Assembly: GCA_030065825.1 (NCBI GenBank)
Contig: JASJCY010000040.1
Location: 1-38,358 of the forward strand
Direction: 5' to 3'
Source of the DNA: Nostocaceae cyanobacterium
Lineage (GTDB): Bacteria; Cyanobacteriota; Cyanobacteriia; Cyanobacteriales; Nostocaceae
DNA length: 38,358 nt
Position numbers and translations under genes: made by a program. The notes beneath the pieces were generated by a model. The model worked only from the letters and a program-made list of their open reading frames with translations, ran no database searches and was not told the origin of the DNA. Positions 8,402 through 15,815 of the stretch are shown here, one piece after another; positions within the stretch are counted from its first letter, which is position 1; the number at the start of each line of letters is the position of its first letter.

Positions 8402-9484
8402 TCAAGAATCAGAAAAAATTGCTTTAGCAGCATTTAACCTAGCTAATATTTTTTCTTTTGAAGCAATATCCTGCCTCAAAGTCTCTCGAGATAAAGCATT
8501 ATGTTCCAGAAGTTTGTTAAATCGATGTCTAACTTCTTCATCCTCTAATGATTTTAGTTTGTGTAGATTAAATGCAACTCCAAACATAACAGATTCAAGA
8601 ACTGCAATACTTGGACGATTAGCTAAATCAGAACTTATTTTGTCAATTATATCAACTGTATCTTTGAATAATTTCTCCTTCTCATCTAAATGTTTTTTAT
8701 CTAAGTTCCGATTTTTTGCCATGTAATCGTTTAGAAAACTTGCTAGCTTACCATTATAACTCTTGTATCTCTCATAAAATGCAAAAAATCTTAAAATAAT
8801 TTCTATAGTTATAAATCTACGTTTTTTTCTCTTTTGTTTTTCGTTAATTTTAGTCCAAACATCATAATTATCTATTTCTTTTAGGCGTTCATTTAAACTT
8901 CCATTGTATATACAATTTCTAATTTCCTGATTATTGAGTTTCATTCCACCAGTATTTAGACGATGAAATATTGTAAATAAATAATTGGTATGATTTTTCT
9001 TAGAATAGTCACATCTTAAAACAGTAATTGGTAAGGTTAAGTTTTCTACCCTTATATACAAATTATGAAGTTCAGAGTGAGGATTCAAAAAATCTTTAAC
9101 TCGCTTTCCAGATATTTTGGGATCTATATCTGGTAAATTCGAGAGTTTCCAATTCTCATCTGACAAGAATTTAACTATGGCAGACATTCTCTGGAATCCA
9201 TCAATAACTTGCCATTTTTGTGTTTTGTAATCGACACTAAAACACATACTTGGAATTGGTAATTGCTTAATAAGTGAATCAATAAAGCGAGTTTGATCGG
9301 TTTGTCTCCAAACTTCTTCTCTTTGAAATTCAGGTTGAATCTCAAGAATTCCCTGTTTGTACATTCTGTAAAGATCAGCGCATGAACGAAGCTCATTATA
9401 AGCAATTAAATCATCAGGAGGTAGCTGATATGAATCATCTTCAAAAAACAGTTCATCTTCAACTGTTTCAATTGTTTTTTCCAT
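8402..9484 (-). CDS. DUF262 (ParB-like, GmrS-type) protein
   Basis: 360 residues from ATG at 9484. That start is chosen because AGGA lies five bases upstream; an ATG at 9553 would add a 23-residue hydrophobic-basic tail unlike the family. DUF262 marks: LEIQPEFQREEVW, then FIDSLIKQLPIPSMCFSV, then WQVIDGFQRMSAIVKFL (family DGQQR with F for the first Q), and later FHRLNTGGMKLNNQEIRNC. DUF262 domains bind and hydrolyse NTPs and may cleave DNA in GmrSD-type modification-dependent restriction systems; here the GmrD-like DUF1524 HNH half is absent. The ~150 C-terminal residues (KRKKRRFITIEIILRFFAFY onward) are helical. It heads the two-gene unit with the HEPN gene. Confidence 0.8.
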   Translation of the reverse strand: MEKTIETVEDELFFEDDSYQLPPDDLIAYNELRSCADLYRMYKQGILEIQPEFQREEVWRQTDQTRFIDSLIKQLPIPSMCFSVDYKTQKWQVIDGFQRMSAIVKFLSDENWKLSNLPDIDPKISGKRVKDFLNPHSELHNLYIRVENLTLPITVLRCDYSKKNHTNYLFTIFHRLNTGGMKLNNQEIRNCIYNGSLNERLKEIDNYDVWTKINEKQKRKKRRFITIEIILRFFAFYERYKSYNGKLASFLNDYMAKNRNLDKKHLDEKEKLFKDTVDIIDKISSDLANRPSIAVLESVMFGVAFNLHKLKSLEDEEVRHRFNKLLEHNALSRETLRQDIASKEKILARLNAAKAIFSDS

Positions 9485-9553
9485 TTTTCCTATGTTTAAT
9501 AAAATCAGAATTAATTGACGAACTTTTTGGTATTTGCCTGATAGCAGCTTCAC

Positions 9554-9790
9554 TCTCTGACAAAATACTCATATAGCAGTCAATACATAAAAATTATCCT
9601 TCTTTATATTATCGTGTAATATCTTCAATAAACTGTATTGCATCAACAAATCTGTGCATGATGTTTAATAAATGTGATATCTTTGAGCAACTCCTGCCTG
9701 TCTGGTTACTTTATGTACTTATTTGTTCCAACATTCATTTTGTGAATGCTAAAGTGCTGATATGGAAGCATTCAGGATGAAAAATAAGCT
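9554..9790. other. Intergenic region between divergent DUF262 and DUF433 genes
   Basis: 237 bp of AT-rich DNA that must hold the divergent promoters. No gene, repeat element or clear operator was recognised. Confidence 0.4.
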
Positions 9791-10274
9791 ATGCAAATGA
9801 TTACTGACATTAGTACTCTGATTGTCCGTACACCAGGAACCTGTGGTGGTCGTTCCCGCATTGCTGGAAGCCGTATTACAGTTCAGTATATCGTGAATGA
9901 AATTAAAGCAGGGGTCACTCCTGAAGAAATTATTAGACATCTGGTGAAAAAGAATGTTCCAGACGCGTTAGCGTAGCTCCTCTGAAAGAGGCTATATCGC
10001 GTCTGGAACAAGGGTTCTGGTTGACGCATATTTAATTTCCACGCCTATGTCTATTGAAGATAAACCCCACCTGACACTTGCGGGGATTTATAGCGCTTTA
10101 GCATATTACTATGCCAACAAAGAATCCCTAGATGTTGAATTTGCTGCATATGATCGAGAATGCGATCGCTTGGAAACCGAGTATCAAGGGACTGAATTTG
10201 ATACATTAGAGCGATACTGTAAAAAAGGAGTCAATCGACAACAGCAAAGCCTGTATTCATGGCTAGTACAATAG
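9791..10274 (+). pseudogene. DUF433 antitoxin-like gene split by a small palindromic element
   Basis: The first 48 codons (GTCGGRSRIAGSRITVQYIV, then NEIKAGVTPEEII) are the N-terminal half of a DUF433 protein; the rest of the family pattern (PHLTLAGIYSALAYYYANKE) resumes in another frame at about 10056. In between, about 121 bp match a repeat also found at 35872-35944, which brings a TAG at 9974 and a +1 shift. DUF433 proteins are short DNA-binding antitoxin-like proteins, usually paired with PIN-like DUF5615 toxins; no DUF5615 is visible. Two separate short ORFs remain (9791-9976 and 10047-10274), and the second ends four bases before the DUF4258 gene. Loss of function is inferred. Confidence 0.8.
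9930..10038. repeat. Palindromic insertion inside the DUF433 gene
   Basis: Shares TTATTAGACATCTGGTGAAA at its left and GCGTCTGGAACAAGGGTT plus GACGCATATTTAATTT at its right with 35872-35944. The middle holds TTCCAGACGCG and CGCGTCTGGAA, an 11-bp perfect inverted repeat around GTTAGCGTAGCTCCTCTGAA-type DNA common in Nostocales genomes. Confidence 0.75.
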
Positions 10275-10278
10275 TTGT

Positions 10279-10608
10279 ATGCCAGTAATTATTGAAGACA
10301 TTTGTCACAAAATCGCTAGCAATGAGTTTGAATTTTCTAAACACGCAGTTGACCAATCTATTTTACGTAGAATTCGCGTCCAAGAAATGAAACAAGCAAT
10401 AGCTAGTGGTCAAATTATAGAAGACTATCCAAATGATAAATATGGTTCTAGCTGCTTAATCAGTGGTTTCACATTAGCAAATCGTCCAATTCACATTCAA
10501 TGCAGCTATCCATCTCGTCCATTGATTAAAATTATTACTGTATACGAACCTGATCCAAAACTATGGAATGATGAATTTCAAATTAGGAGAGACAGAAATG
10601 AAGAGTGA
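10279..10608 (+). CDS. DUF4258 protein, probable toxin-like partner
   Basis: 109 residues. It follows the DUF4258 pattern: FSKHAVDQSILRRI (basic/His start), then EMKQAIASGQIIEDYPNDKY, SSCLISGFTLANRPIHIQCS and the end KIITVYEPDPKLW. DUF4258 proteins are small and found next to YgiT-type antitoxin genes, and are suspected toxins; no activity is established for most. Start ATG at 10279, four bases after the DUF433 remnant; its end overlaps the next gene by 11 bp, so these genes are translationally coupled. The sequence looks intact although both neighbouring outer genes are broken. Confidence 0.75.
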   Translation: MPVIIEDICHKIASNEFEFSKHAVDQSILRRIRVQEMKQAIASGQIIEDYPNDKYGSSCLISGFTLANRPIHIQCSYPSRPLIKIITVYEPDPKLWNDEFQIRRDRNEE

Positions 10609-10822
10609 ATGGAATGAAAAATTAGTAGAGCAAAAAGTAACTTATTCTCTAGAGATGAATGGTAAATTTTATTTGATTGAAAATGTGCCAGCTCGCGTAA
10701 ATCCGGAAACAGGAGAACAATTTTTTTCTCCAGAGACAGTAGAACGTTTACAAGAAATTATTTTCAATCAAGAAAAACCCGTTCGTTTTCTTGAAACTCC
10801 TGTATATAATTTTGCTGCTTAA
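10598..10822 (+). CDS. YgiT/MqsA-type antitoxin N-domain-like protein lacking the zinc cysteines
   Basis: 74 residues from ATG 10598, which has AGGAGA seven bases upstream; the in-frame ATG at 10568 is inside the DUF4258 gene and unlikely. The core VTYSLEMNGKFYLIENVPAR and ETGEQFFSPETVERLQEII is the YgiT-type zinc-finger family pattern. That family normally has two Cys-X2-Cys pairs, at the start (C-x-x-C) and in the VC-x-x-CGE stretch. Here both are replaced (MKSEWNEK and RVNPETGEQ), so no zinc site can form. Cyanobacterial members with partial loss exist. It probably neutralises the DUF4258 protein; this is inferred from gene order. Confidence 0.7.
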   Translation: MKSEWNEKLVEQKVTYSLEMNGKFYLIENVPARVNPETGEQFFSPETVERLQEIIFNQEKPVRFLETPVYNFAA

Positions 10823-10826
10823 TCTG

Positions 10827-11111
10827 ATGAAGATTGAAAAGTTAAAAAAACGCTTGGACAAAAATCGTCCCATGACCATGGTCACAATTCGGATGCCAGA
10901 AGACGTGGTAGAAGACCTAAAATGCATTGCACCAGTACTTGGTTTCTCTGGTTACCAACCACTAATCCGTGGGTATATTGGACAAGGATTACGTGCAGAT
11001 TTGGAAAGGTTAGAAAACAATATTGTTGATGCTTGAGTTGCGAGTTTAAAACGACGTGGTGTGAGTGATGATGTAATTAATGAAGTACTTTCGGAAGTAG
11101 CTAATGGATGA
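10827..11111 (+). pseudogene. CopG-like/BrnA-type antitoxin gene with in-frame TGA
   Basis: The start at ATG 10827 is four bases after the previous stop, the last gene of the island. The product begins MKIEKLKKRLDKNRPMTM and continues VTIRMPEDVVEDLKCIAP, GFSGYQPLIRGYIGQGLRAD, a ribbon-helix-helix-like antitoxin pattern common in cyanobacteria. A TGA at 11034-11036 cuts it at 69 residues, but the same frame continues for 24 clean codons to a TGA at 11109: VASLKRRGVSDDVINEVLSE. That tail looks like the normal C-terminus, so a single nonsense change is the simplest reading. The truncated product might still bind DNA. Confidence 0.75.
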
Positions 11112-11145
11112 TTATTTGACATCTAAAATAATTGTGTAATCCCTA

Positions 11146-11745
11146 CTAACAATCACTTGCTTCCACTGCTTCCCACTCAACTTTGTCATAAATATCAGTA
11201 AGACTAATTTGGAAATCAATCGAATTTAAAGCTAATACATCATCAGCTTCTTCATACTCAGAAAAAGTCCAGCTACTTTTCCCAGTTTTAAAATACTTCT
11301 CTAAATGTATAGTGTATTGGTTAATGAGAATATATTCTACAAAACTGGGAATAGTTCGATACGCTGCAAACTTTTTATCTTTATCGTAACTTCTAGTCGA
11401 ATCAGATAAAACTTCAGCAATTATTAATGGATTGGTAATAGTATCTCTTCGTCCTGATTGTAATTGTCATTCACCCTGAACTACCATCACATCAGGATAA
11501 GTATAAATGCGTTTTTTGGGAATCCAAAGACGTTGATCTGTGACAAAAACTCGATAGGGTTGACGCTTGAGTGCAAAGTTTAACGCAGCGCTGAAGTTAC
11601 CTGCAATTTGATTATGATTTCGAGTTCCACCAGTTACAGTAATAACCTCACCATCGATATATTCATGACGTTCCTCTGAGTTAATTTCATATTCCAAATA
11701 TTCTTCGGGTGTATAAACCCTTTTCTGTTCCCCTTGCATAATCAT
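11146..11745 (-). pseudogene. Uma2-family gene with in-frame TGA
   Basis: From ATG 11745 the frame reads YTPEEYLEYEINSEERHEYI, DGEVITVTGGTRNHNQIAGN and YTYPDVMVVQGE, then meets TGA at 11467-11469. The same frame continues without another stop to TAG at 11146: QLQSGRRDTITNPLIIAEVL, SDSTRSYDKDKKFAAYRTIP, then FVEYILINQ. The repaired product would be 199 residues, exactly the usual Uma2 length, and the catalytic Glu (IIAEVLS) lies beyond the stop. So the gene is inactivated by one nonsense codon and no frameshift. It belongs to the common TPEEYLxxE...HEYIDGEV subfamily, unlike the two other Uma2 genes here. Confidence 0.85.
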
Positions 11746-11813
11746 GAGATTTCAACCTCCAAACTTTAACTGACAGGTTTATCCAAGGTAAATGGGTAGG
11801 TATAATTAAATGT

Positions 11814-12083
11814 AAGAGGGTGTTAAAGAAAAGGTAAAGACCAAAGAAACCGGGTTTCTATAGGTGGAGAACCGAGAATTTGAGTATGTATGCCAAAAGA
11901 AACCAAAGAAACCGGGTTTCTATAGGTGGAGAACCGAGAATTTGAGTATGTATGCCAAAAGAAACCAAAGAAACCGGGTTTCTATAGGTGGAGAACCGAG
12001 AATTTGAGTATGTATGCCAAAAGAAACCCGGTTTCTAGACCCTCACGGGAGTTTTATATTTATTTTATAAACACCCTTTAAGA
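11814..12083. repeat. MITE-like element with three 62-bp tandem units
   Basis: Left end AAGAGGGTGTTAAAGAAAAG and right end ATTTTATAAACACCCTTT are imperfect inverse complements. Inside, a 62-bp unit beginning CCAAAGAAACCGGGTTTCTA is present three times without visible change from 11841 to 12026, followed by AGAAACCCGGTTTCTAG, which pairs with the first GAAACCGGGTTTC. The right half (CCTCACGGGAGTTTTATA onward) is also seen as a relic at 22868-22945. Confidence 0.85.
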
Positions 12084-12275
12084 TAAGACCTCACCCCCAT
12101 CCCCTCTCCTATTCCCCCTCTCCCATTGGGAGAGGGGTTAGGGGTGAGGGTAGGAGAGGGGAGTCGGTCGGACGGGGTGAGGTTTTATATTTAATTTGAC
12201 CGACTTACTTAAAAACCGGGTTATTGCAAATTTCTCAATCTCAAACCTGAATTTTTCATTTAAAAACCCGGTTTT
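12084..12275. repeat. Nested palindromic repeats between MITE and agmatinase gene
   Basis: 12092-12182 is a long palindromic block (CCTCACCCC...GGGGTGAGG enclosing CCCCTCTCCC-ATT-GGGAGAGGGG). 12211-12275 holds AAAAACCGGGTTATT and AAAAACCCGGTTTTTT, resembling the interior of the element at 14661-14771. No gene was seen. Confidence 0.65.
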
Positions 12276-13316
12276 TTAGGTTGACCGCAGCGACAAATCC
12301 ATAAAATTAGCTAACTTCAAAACAATCCTAGCACCAACATTTCCATCCCATTCTGCATCCCCAACCTCACATAAATCAAAACCAATAATTTTCCTTCCAC
12401 TATTCACCAATTCTCGAAACAAACAAAAAGCTTGTTCCAATTCCAAACCACCCGGAACGGGAGTACCTGTATTTGGACAAAGTTTTGGATCTAAACCATC
12501 AACATCAAAGCTAATATAAACATATTCAGGTAAATGACTAATAATTTCTCTACACAAATCAATCCAAGTTGTTCCAGAATAGAGATTTTGTTTAATTATT
12601 GAGTCATAATAAGCAACAATTCGACCATGAGATTGATTAATAATATTTACTTCTTCTTCACAAATGTCGCGTAATCCAACCTGAATTAATTTGGTAATTT
12701 GGGGAATTTTCAAAGCATTAAACATAATTGATGCATGGGAAAATTCAAAACCTTCGTATGCATCTCTTAAATCTGCATGAGCATCAATATGTAAAATACC
12801 AAAATTAGAATATTTCTCTGCTAATGCTTGGAAATAACCCAAAGGGGAACTGTGGTCACCTCCAATTACAGCAACTCTTTTACCATGATTCATTGCTGCT
12901 TGACACTGTGTAAATAACCATTGATTTACCTGCTGACAACTTTGATTAATCTCGGCAAGCACTGGTGTTAAATCTGGTATTTCTGTCAGTGGTTTACCTT
13001 GTTCTAATCGGTGAATAATTTTTGCTGCTTGTTGACGGTAATATTGATTTTTTTTAAATATATCTTGGGAAATTTCAGACATAAAAATTCCCTGTTTCCA
13101 ACCATCAGGATTATCCAAATCAAATAAATCTAACTGCGGTGAAGCATTTAAGATTTGCTGGGGTCCGTTAGCTGTTCCAGCACCGTAGGAAACGGTAACT
13201 TCCCAAGGTACAGGCAAGATAATTAAATTAGCAGAATCATAATCGAATGGTAAACCAAAAATGTTACCGTTGATTTGACCCACATCGCTGGGATTATAGT
13301 TTTGGAAATTAGTCAT
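12276..13316 (-). CDS. speB: Agmatinase/ureohydrolase family enzyme
   Basis: 346 residues from ATG 13316; an upstream in-frame ATG at 13379 would add a 21-residue hydrophobic stretch not typical of the family. Ureohydrolase metal-binding motifs are all present: GGDHSS, DAHADLRD and SFDVDGLDP, which bind two Mn ions (Ni in some guanidine hydrolases). VPWEVTVSYGAGTANGPQQI is the usual N-terminal substrate loop. The likely reaction is agmatine to putrescine plus urea. Some cyanobacterial relatives hydrolyse guanidine instead (Synechocystis Sll1077), so the substrate is not certain. Spermidine synthase lies 1.5 kb upstream on the same strand, which favours a polyamine role. Symbol given on family grounds. 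Confidence 0.85.
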   Translation of the reverse strand: MTNFQNYNPSDVGQINGNIFGLPFDYDSANLIILPVPWEVTVSYGAGTANGPQQILNASPQLDLFDLDNPDGWKQGIFMSEISQDIFKKNQYYRQQAAKIIHRLEQGKPLTEIPDLTPVLAEINQSCQQVNQWLFTQCQAAMNHGKRVAVIGGDHSSPLGYFQALAEKYSNFGILHIDAHADLRDAYEGFEFSHASIMFNALKIPQITKLIQVGLRDICEEEVNIINQSHGRIVAYYDSIIKQNLYSGTTWIDLCREIISHLPEYVYISFDVDGLDPKLCPNTGTPVPGGLELEQAFCLFRELVNSGRKIIGFDLCEVGDAEWDGNVGARIVLKLANFMDLSLRST

Positions 13317-13586
13317 AATAATTTGAAGAAGAAAAATTAAACTTCTAAATATCTTAATAGTAAAATTAACACAATACACTTTAATTAATCAGAATATAGG
13401 ACTCCTTTTTTATTTTTTAAAAATCAACCTGAGTAGATGCTTGCTTTATGGAGATTTAGTTTTCACTATAGTTAGGAAAATTAAATATACAGGTAGAATT
13501 TATATAGCATAATGGTACTTGTTATTACTAAATTAAAAGCTTAGGAAAAAATTGCGCTTCAATGTTTAATAGCAAAGGAATAACTG

Positions 13587-14021
13587 GTGAAAATGCAACA
13601 AATACAAAAATTTTCTAATTTATTTCCAGAAGATTTACCAAAACTTATTCAGATATCTAAATTAGTGTATTATCATCGGAAGCAAAGAGAAGTTATGACA
13701 AACCTGGAAAGACGTATTGCATCAGGTGTTTATAACTTTGTTACTCAAGAAAGAGTGATATTCATAGGTAAAGCTAGTACTAAAGTAGGAAATAGCTTTA
13801 TTGGTCATGTTGATTTAGCTATGGGTAAGGAACTAGACTATGCAGGACGACTCTACTTTTCAGGACGTACAAAGCGCGGAATCCTTCGCAAGTGGACTAA
13901 TGAGTCTGGACATTATCGTCCTAGTCCAAATTTTAACAGTCAAGCTTGTCTACCTCTGGAATTATTTCAAAAAGGTCAGTTTAATAGCTTGTTAAGTTTA
14001 GCTGTTTCTCCCAATGTATGA
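13587..14021 (+). CDS. Unknown protein with a SGHYRPS-type toxin-like C-terminal half
   Basis: 144 residues. GTG at 13587 is preferred: AAGGA lies seven bases upstream; an ATG two codons in is the alternative. The second half (IGHVDLAMGKELDYAGRLYF, then GILRKWTNESGHYRPSPNFN) has the strand-turn-SGHYRPS pattern I associate with C-terminal domains of bacterial polymorphic toxins and phage-like effector proteins; I cannot name the family. The first half is helical (LPKLIQISKLVYYHRKQREV). There is no signal peptide or membrane segment. It is followed after 15 bases by the next gene on the same strand, so the two form an operon, which would fit an effector-partner pair. That function is a guess. 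Confidence 0.6.
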   Translation: MKMQQIQKFSNLFPEDLPKLIQISKLVYYHRKQREVMTNLERRIASGVYNFVTQERVIFIGKASTKVGNSFIGHVDLAMGKELDYAGRLYFSGRTKRGILRKWTNESGHYRPSPNFNSQACLPLELFQKGQFNSLLSLAVSPNV

Positions 14022-14036
14022 GTCACAACAAGTATT

Positions 14037-14648
14037 ATGATTACTCCCTCAGAGTCTACTAGCCAAAATCCTCAAGACTTAATGAATGTTTCAGAACAGG
14101 AACAGTTTAAGAAAATTTGTACATTGTTAAAGCAAGACTTTGTAGAGGCTTTGAAAATTGCAAATTCTACTCTTAGAAGTAAAAAATACTTTCAGAATTT
14201 ATTAGAAAAAGGTTTAGAAACTGCTAATGCTAGCGAAATCGAAATATGGCTGAAATATCTAATTCCTCGTCTTGGAGTTCGGTATGTTATAACGATTTTG
14301 GAAAATAAAATTCCTCACCATCCACAGCAAGTAAGGAATGCTTCATATTGGTTGCCAAAATTTGTCAAGAGTACAAGTGAGAAAGAATTGAATTTACTCA
14401 AAAATTTGGAGAAGAAAATGCTGGGAGAAGAATATAAAGCTGTCACTCCATCAGGAAAAGCTTATAAATTAATCCTCAGAATTAAAGCCACGAATGAGTA
14501 TGCAGTTTTCGGTGGCTATCAATTAGGTAGTCATGGGTCAGGAGTTATTGCTGAAATTCTAGATCCACAGACTTTATACCCTACAGGTGGTGTTAAAGTA
14601 GTATCACCAGGAGACCTTGAAATCTTAGATCCCCAGCCATATGATTGA
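14037..14648 (+). CDS. Unknown 203-residue protein, operon partner of the 13587 gene
   Basis: Family not recognised. The first 120 residues are mostly helical (LMNVSEQEQFKKICTLLKQD, then LEIWLKYLI-like SEIEIWLKYLIPRLGVRYVI). The C-terminal 70 are strand-like and Gly/Pro-rich (PSGKAYKLILRIKATNEYAV, GSHGSGVIAEILDPQTLYPT). There is no clear Shine-Dalgarno before ATG 14037; ATG 14079 (MNVSEQEQ) is another possible start. It begins 15 bp after the previous gene, so coupled expression is likely. If the 13587 product is a toxin, this would be the natural immunity candidate, but no sequence motif proves it. Confidence 0.6.
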   Translation: MITPSESTSQNPQDLMNVSEQEQFKKICTLLKQDFVEALKIANSTLRSKKYFQNLLEKGLETANASEIEIWLKYLIPRLGVRYVITILENKIPHHPQQVRNASYWLPKFVKSTSEKELNLLKNLEKKMLGEEYKAVTPSGKAYKLILRIKATNEYAVFGGYQLGSHGSGVIAEILDPQTLYPTGGVKVVSPGDLEILDPQPYD

Positions 14649-14660
14649 CCATAAACACAC

Positions 14661-14771
14661 ATCTTGCACCTGGGCGAAAAACCGGGTTTATTGAGAATGA
14701 CTAATAGCGAAAACCTCAATTTTACGTTTATAAACCCGGTTTTTTTAGTCTTGTTGAGAATGGTGCAAGAT
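14661..14771. repeat. MITE-like element with ATCTTGCACC ends
   Basis: Perfect 10-bp terminal inverted repeats ATCTTGCACC and GGTGCAAGAT enclose AAAACCGGGTTTATTGAGAA and TTTATAAACCCGGTTTTTTT, a second inverted pair. No ORF. It separates the convergent ends of the 14037 gene and spermidine synthase. Confidence 0.75.
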
Positions 14772-14782
14772 ATGAGTAAACG

Positions 14783-15673
14783 TTAGTTCTCCACAATTTT
14801 CTGAATATAATTAGGCAAAACAAAGGCTGCTTGATGAACATCTGGATTGTAATAATTTAAATTATGTTTTTTCGTAAATTGAGTTGCTTTTTCATAATCA
14901 AAATTCTTGATTGGATGCACTCCACCTTTGGAACAATAAGTCAAACTCCACAAACCCATAGGATACATGGGAATAAATACTAAATAAAGATGGACTGAAT
15001 CAAAACCGAAAACTTGTTTTAAACAGTAATTTAAATCTACAAATGCTTGGGGATGAAACAAGGGAGATTCACTTTGTATTGTCACCACTCCACCAGGACG
15101 CAAACAGCGATAGACATCTTGATAAAATGACTGAGTAAATAATCCTGACGATGGTCCGACGGGGTCAGAAGAATCAATAATAACTAAATCATAGGATGCA
15201 TCAGCTGCATTTTGAACGAATTTTATCCCATCATCAATCAGCAAATTTAATTTTGGATGGTCAAATGCACAGGAAATTGTGGGTAAAAATTGCTTTGAGG
15301 CTTTGACTACAACTTCATCAATTTCCACCATCGTGATACGTTCAATTCCCGGATGTCGCACCAATTCCCGAATCGTACCCCCATCACCCCCACCAATCAC
15401 CAGCACGTCTTTAACACCAGGATGAGTTAACATTGGTGTATGGGCAATCATTTCATGGTAAGATGCCTCATCCGCTTCTGTACACATCACCATGCGGTCG
15501 ATAGTCAACATTTTCCCCCGGTCGTAGGTCTCAAATACCTCTACAACTTGGTATGGGGATGCTTCTTGAAACAGGCGATCGCCTTGAATACGAATTGCAA
15601 GCGCAGTCTTACCATTATGATCTATCACCCATTCAGCAGGGTTAAACTCAGAAGTTGATTGTTTAGTAGTCAT
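14783..15673 (-). CDS. speE: Spermidine synthase (polyamine aminopropyltransferase)
   Basis: 296 residues. Transfers the aminopropyl group of decarboxylated S-adenosylmethionine to putrescine. Marks: WVIDHNG at the start, YQVVEVFETYDRGKMLTIDR, DEASYHEMIAHTPMLTHP, the nucleotide loop VLVIGGGDGGTIREL, the catalytic-loop DSSDPVGPSSGLFTQSFY (Asp acting as base), and SESPLFHPQ later on. Length and all motifs are normal, so it should be active. ATG at 15673. Its neighbours are not polyamine genes, but the agmatinase gene lies on the same strand 1.5 kb downstream. Many Nostocales make homospermidine; presence of SpeE suggests spermidine as well. Confidence 0.93.
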   Translation of the reverse strand: MTTKQSTSEFNPAEWVIDHNGKTALAIRIQGDRLFQEASPYQVVEVFETYDRGKMLTIDRMVMCTEADEASYHEMIAHTPMLTHPGVKDVLVIGGGDGGTIRELVRHPGIERITMVEIDEVVVKASKQFLPTISCAFDHPKLNLLIDDGIKFVQNAADASYDLVIIDSSDPVGPSSGLFTQSFYQDVYRCLRPGGVVTIQSESPLFHPQAFVDLNYCLKQVFGFDSVHLYLVFIPMYPMGLWSLTYCSKGGVHPIKNFDYEKATQFTKKHNLNYYNPDVHQAAFVLPNYIQKIVEN

Positions 15674-15815
15674 TGTAGATGCGCTGCCTCTTGCAAGAGA
15701 GATAACAGAGGATTAGTATACGATGTTGGGACTATAGACTCAAGAAAAGTTCTTCATCCCCACAAAAGCTTTTGTACCATAGATATAAAGCTATTTGGTG
15801 ATTTGCAGCTTGACT

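Noticed and set aside
11034-11469. TGA recoded as a sense codon
   Set aside because: Two in-frame TGA codons are tempting, but other genes in the window use TGA as their normal stop, so simple nonsense mutations are the better reading.
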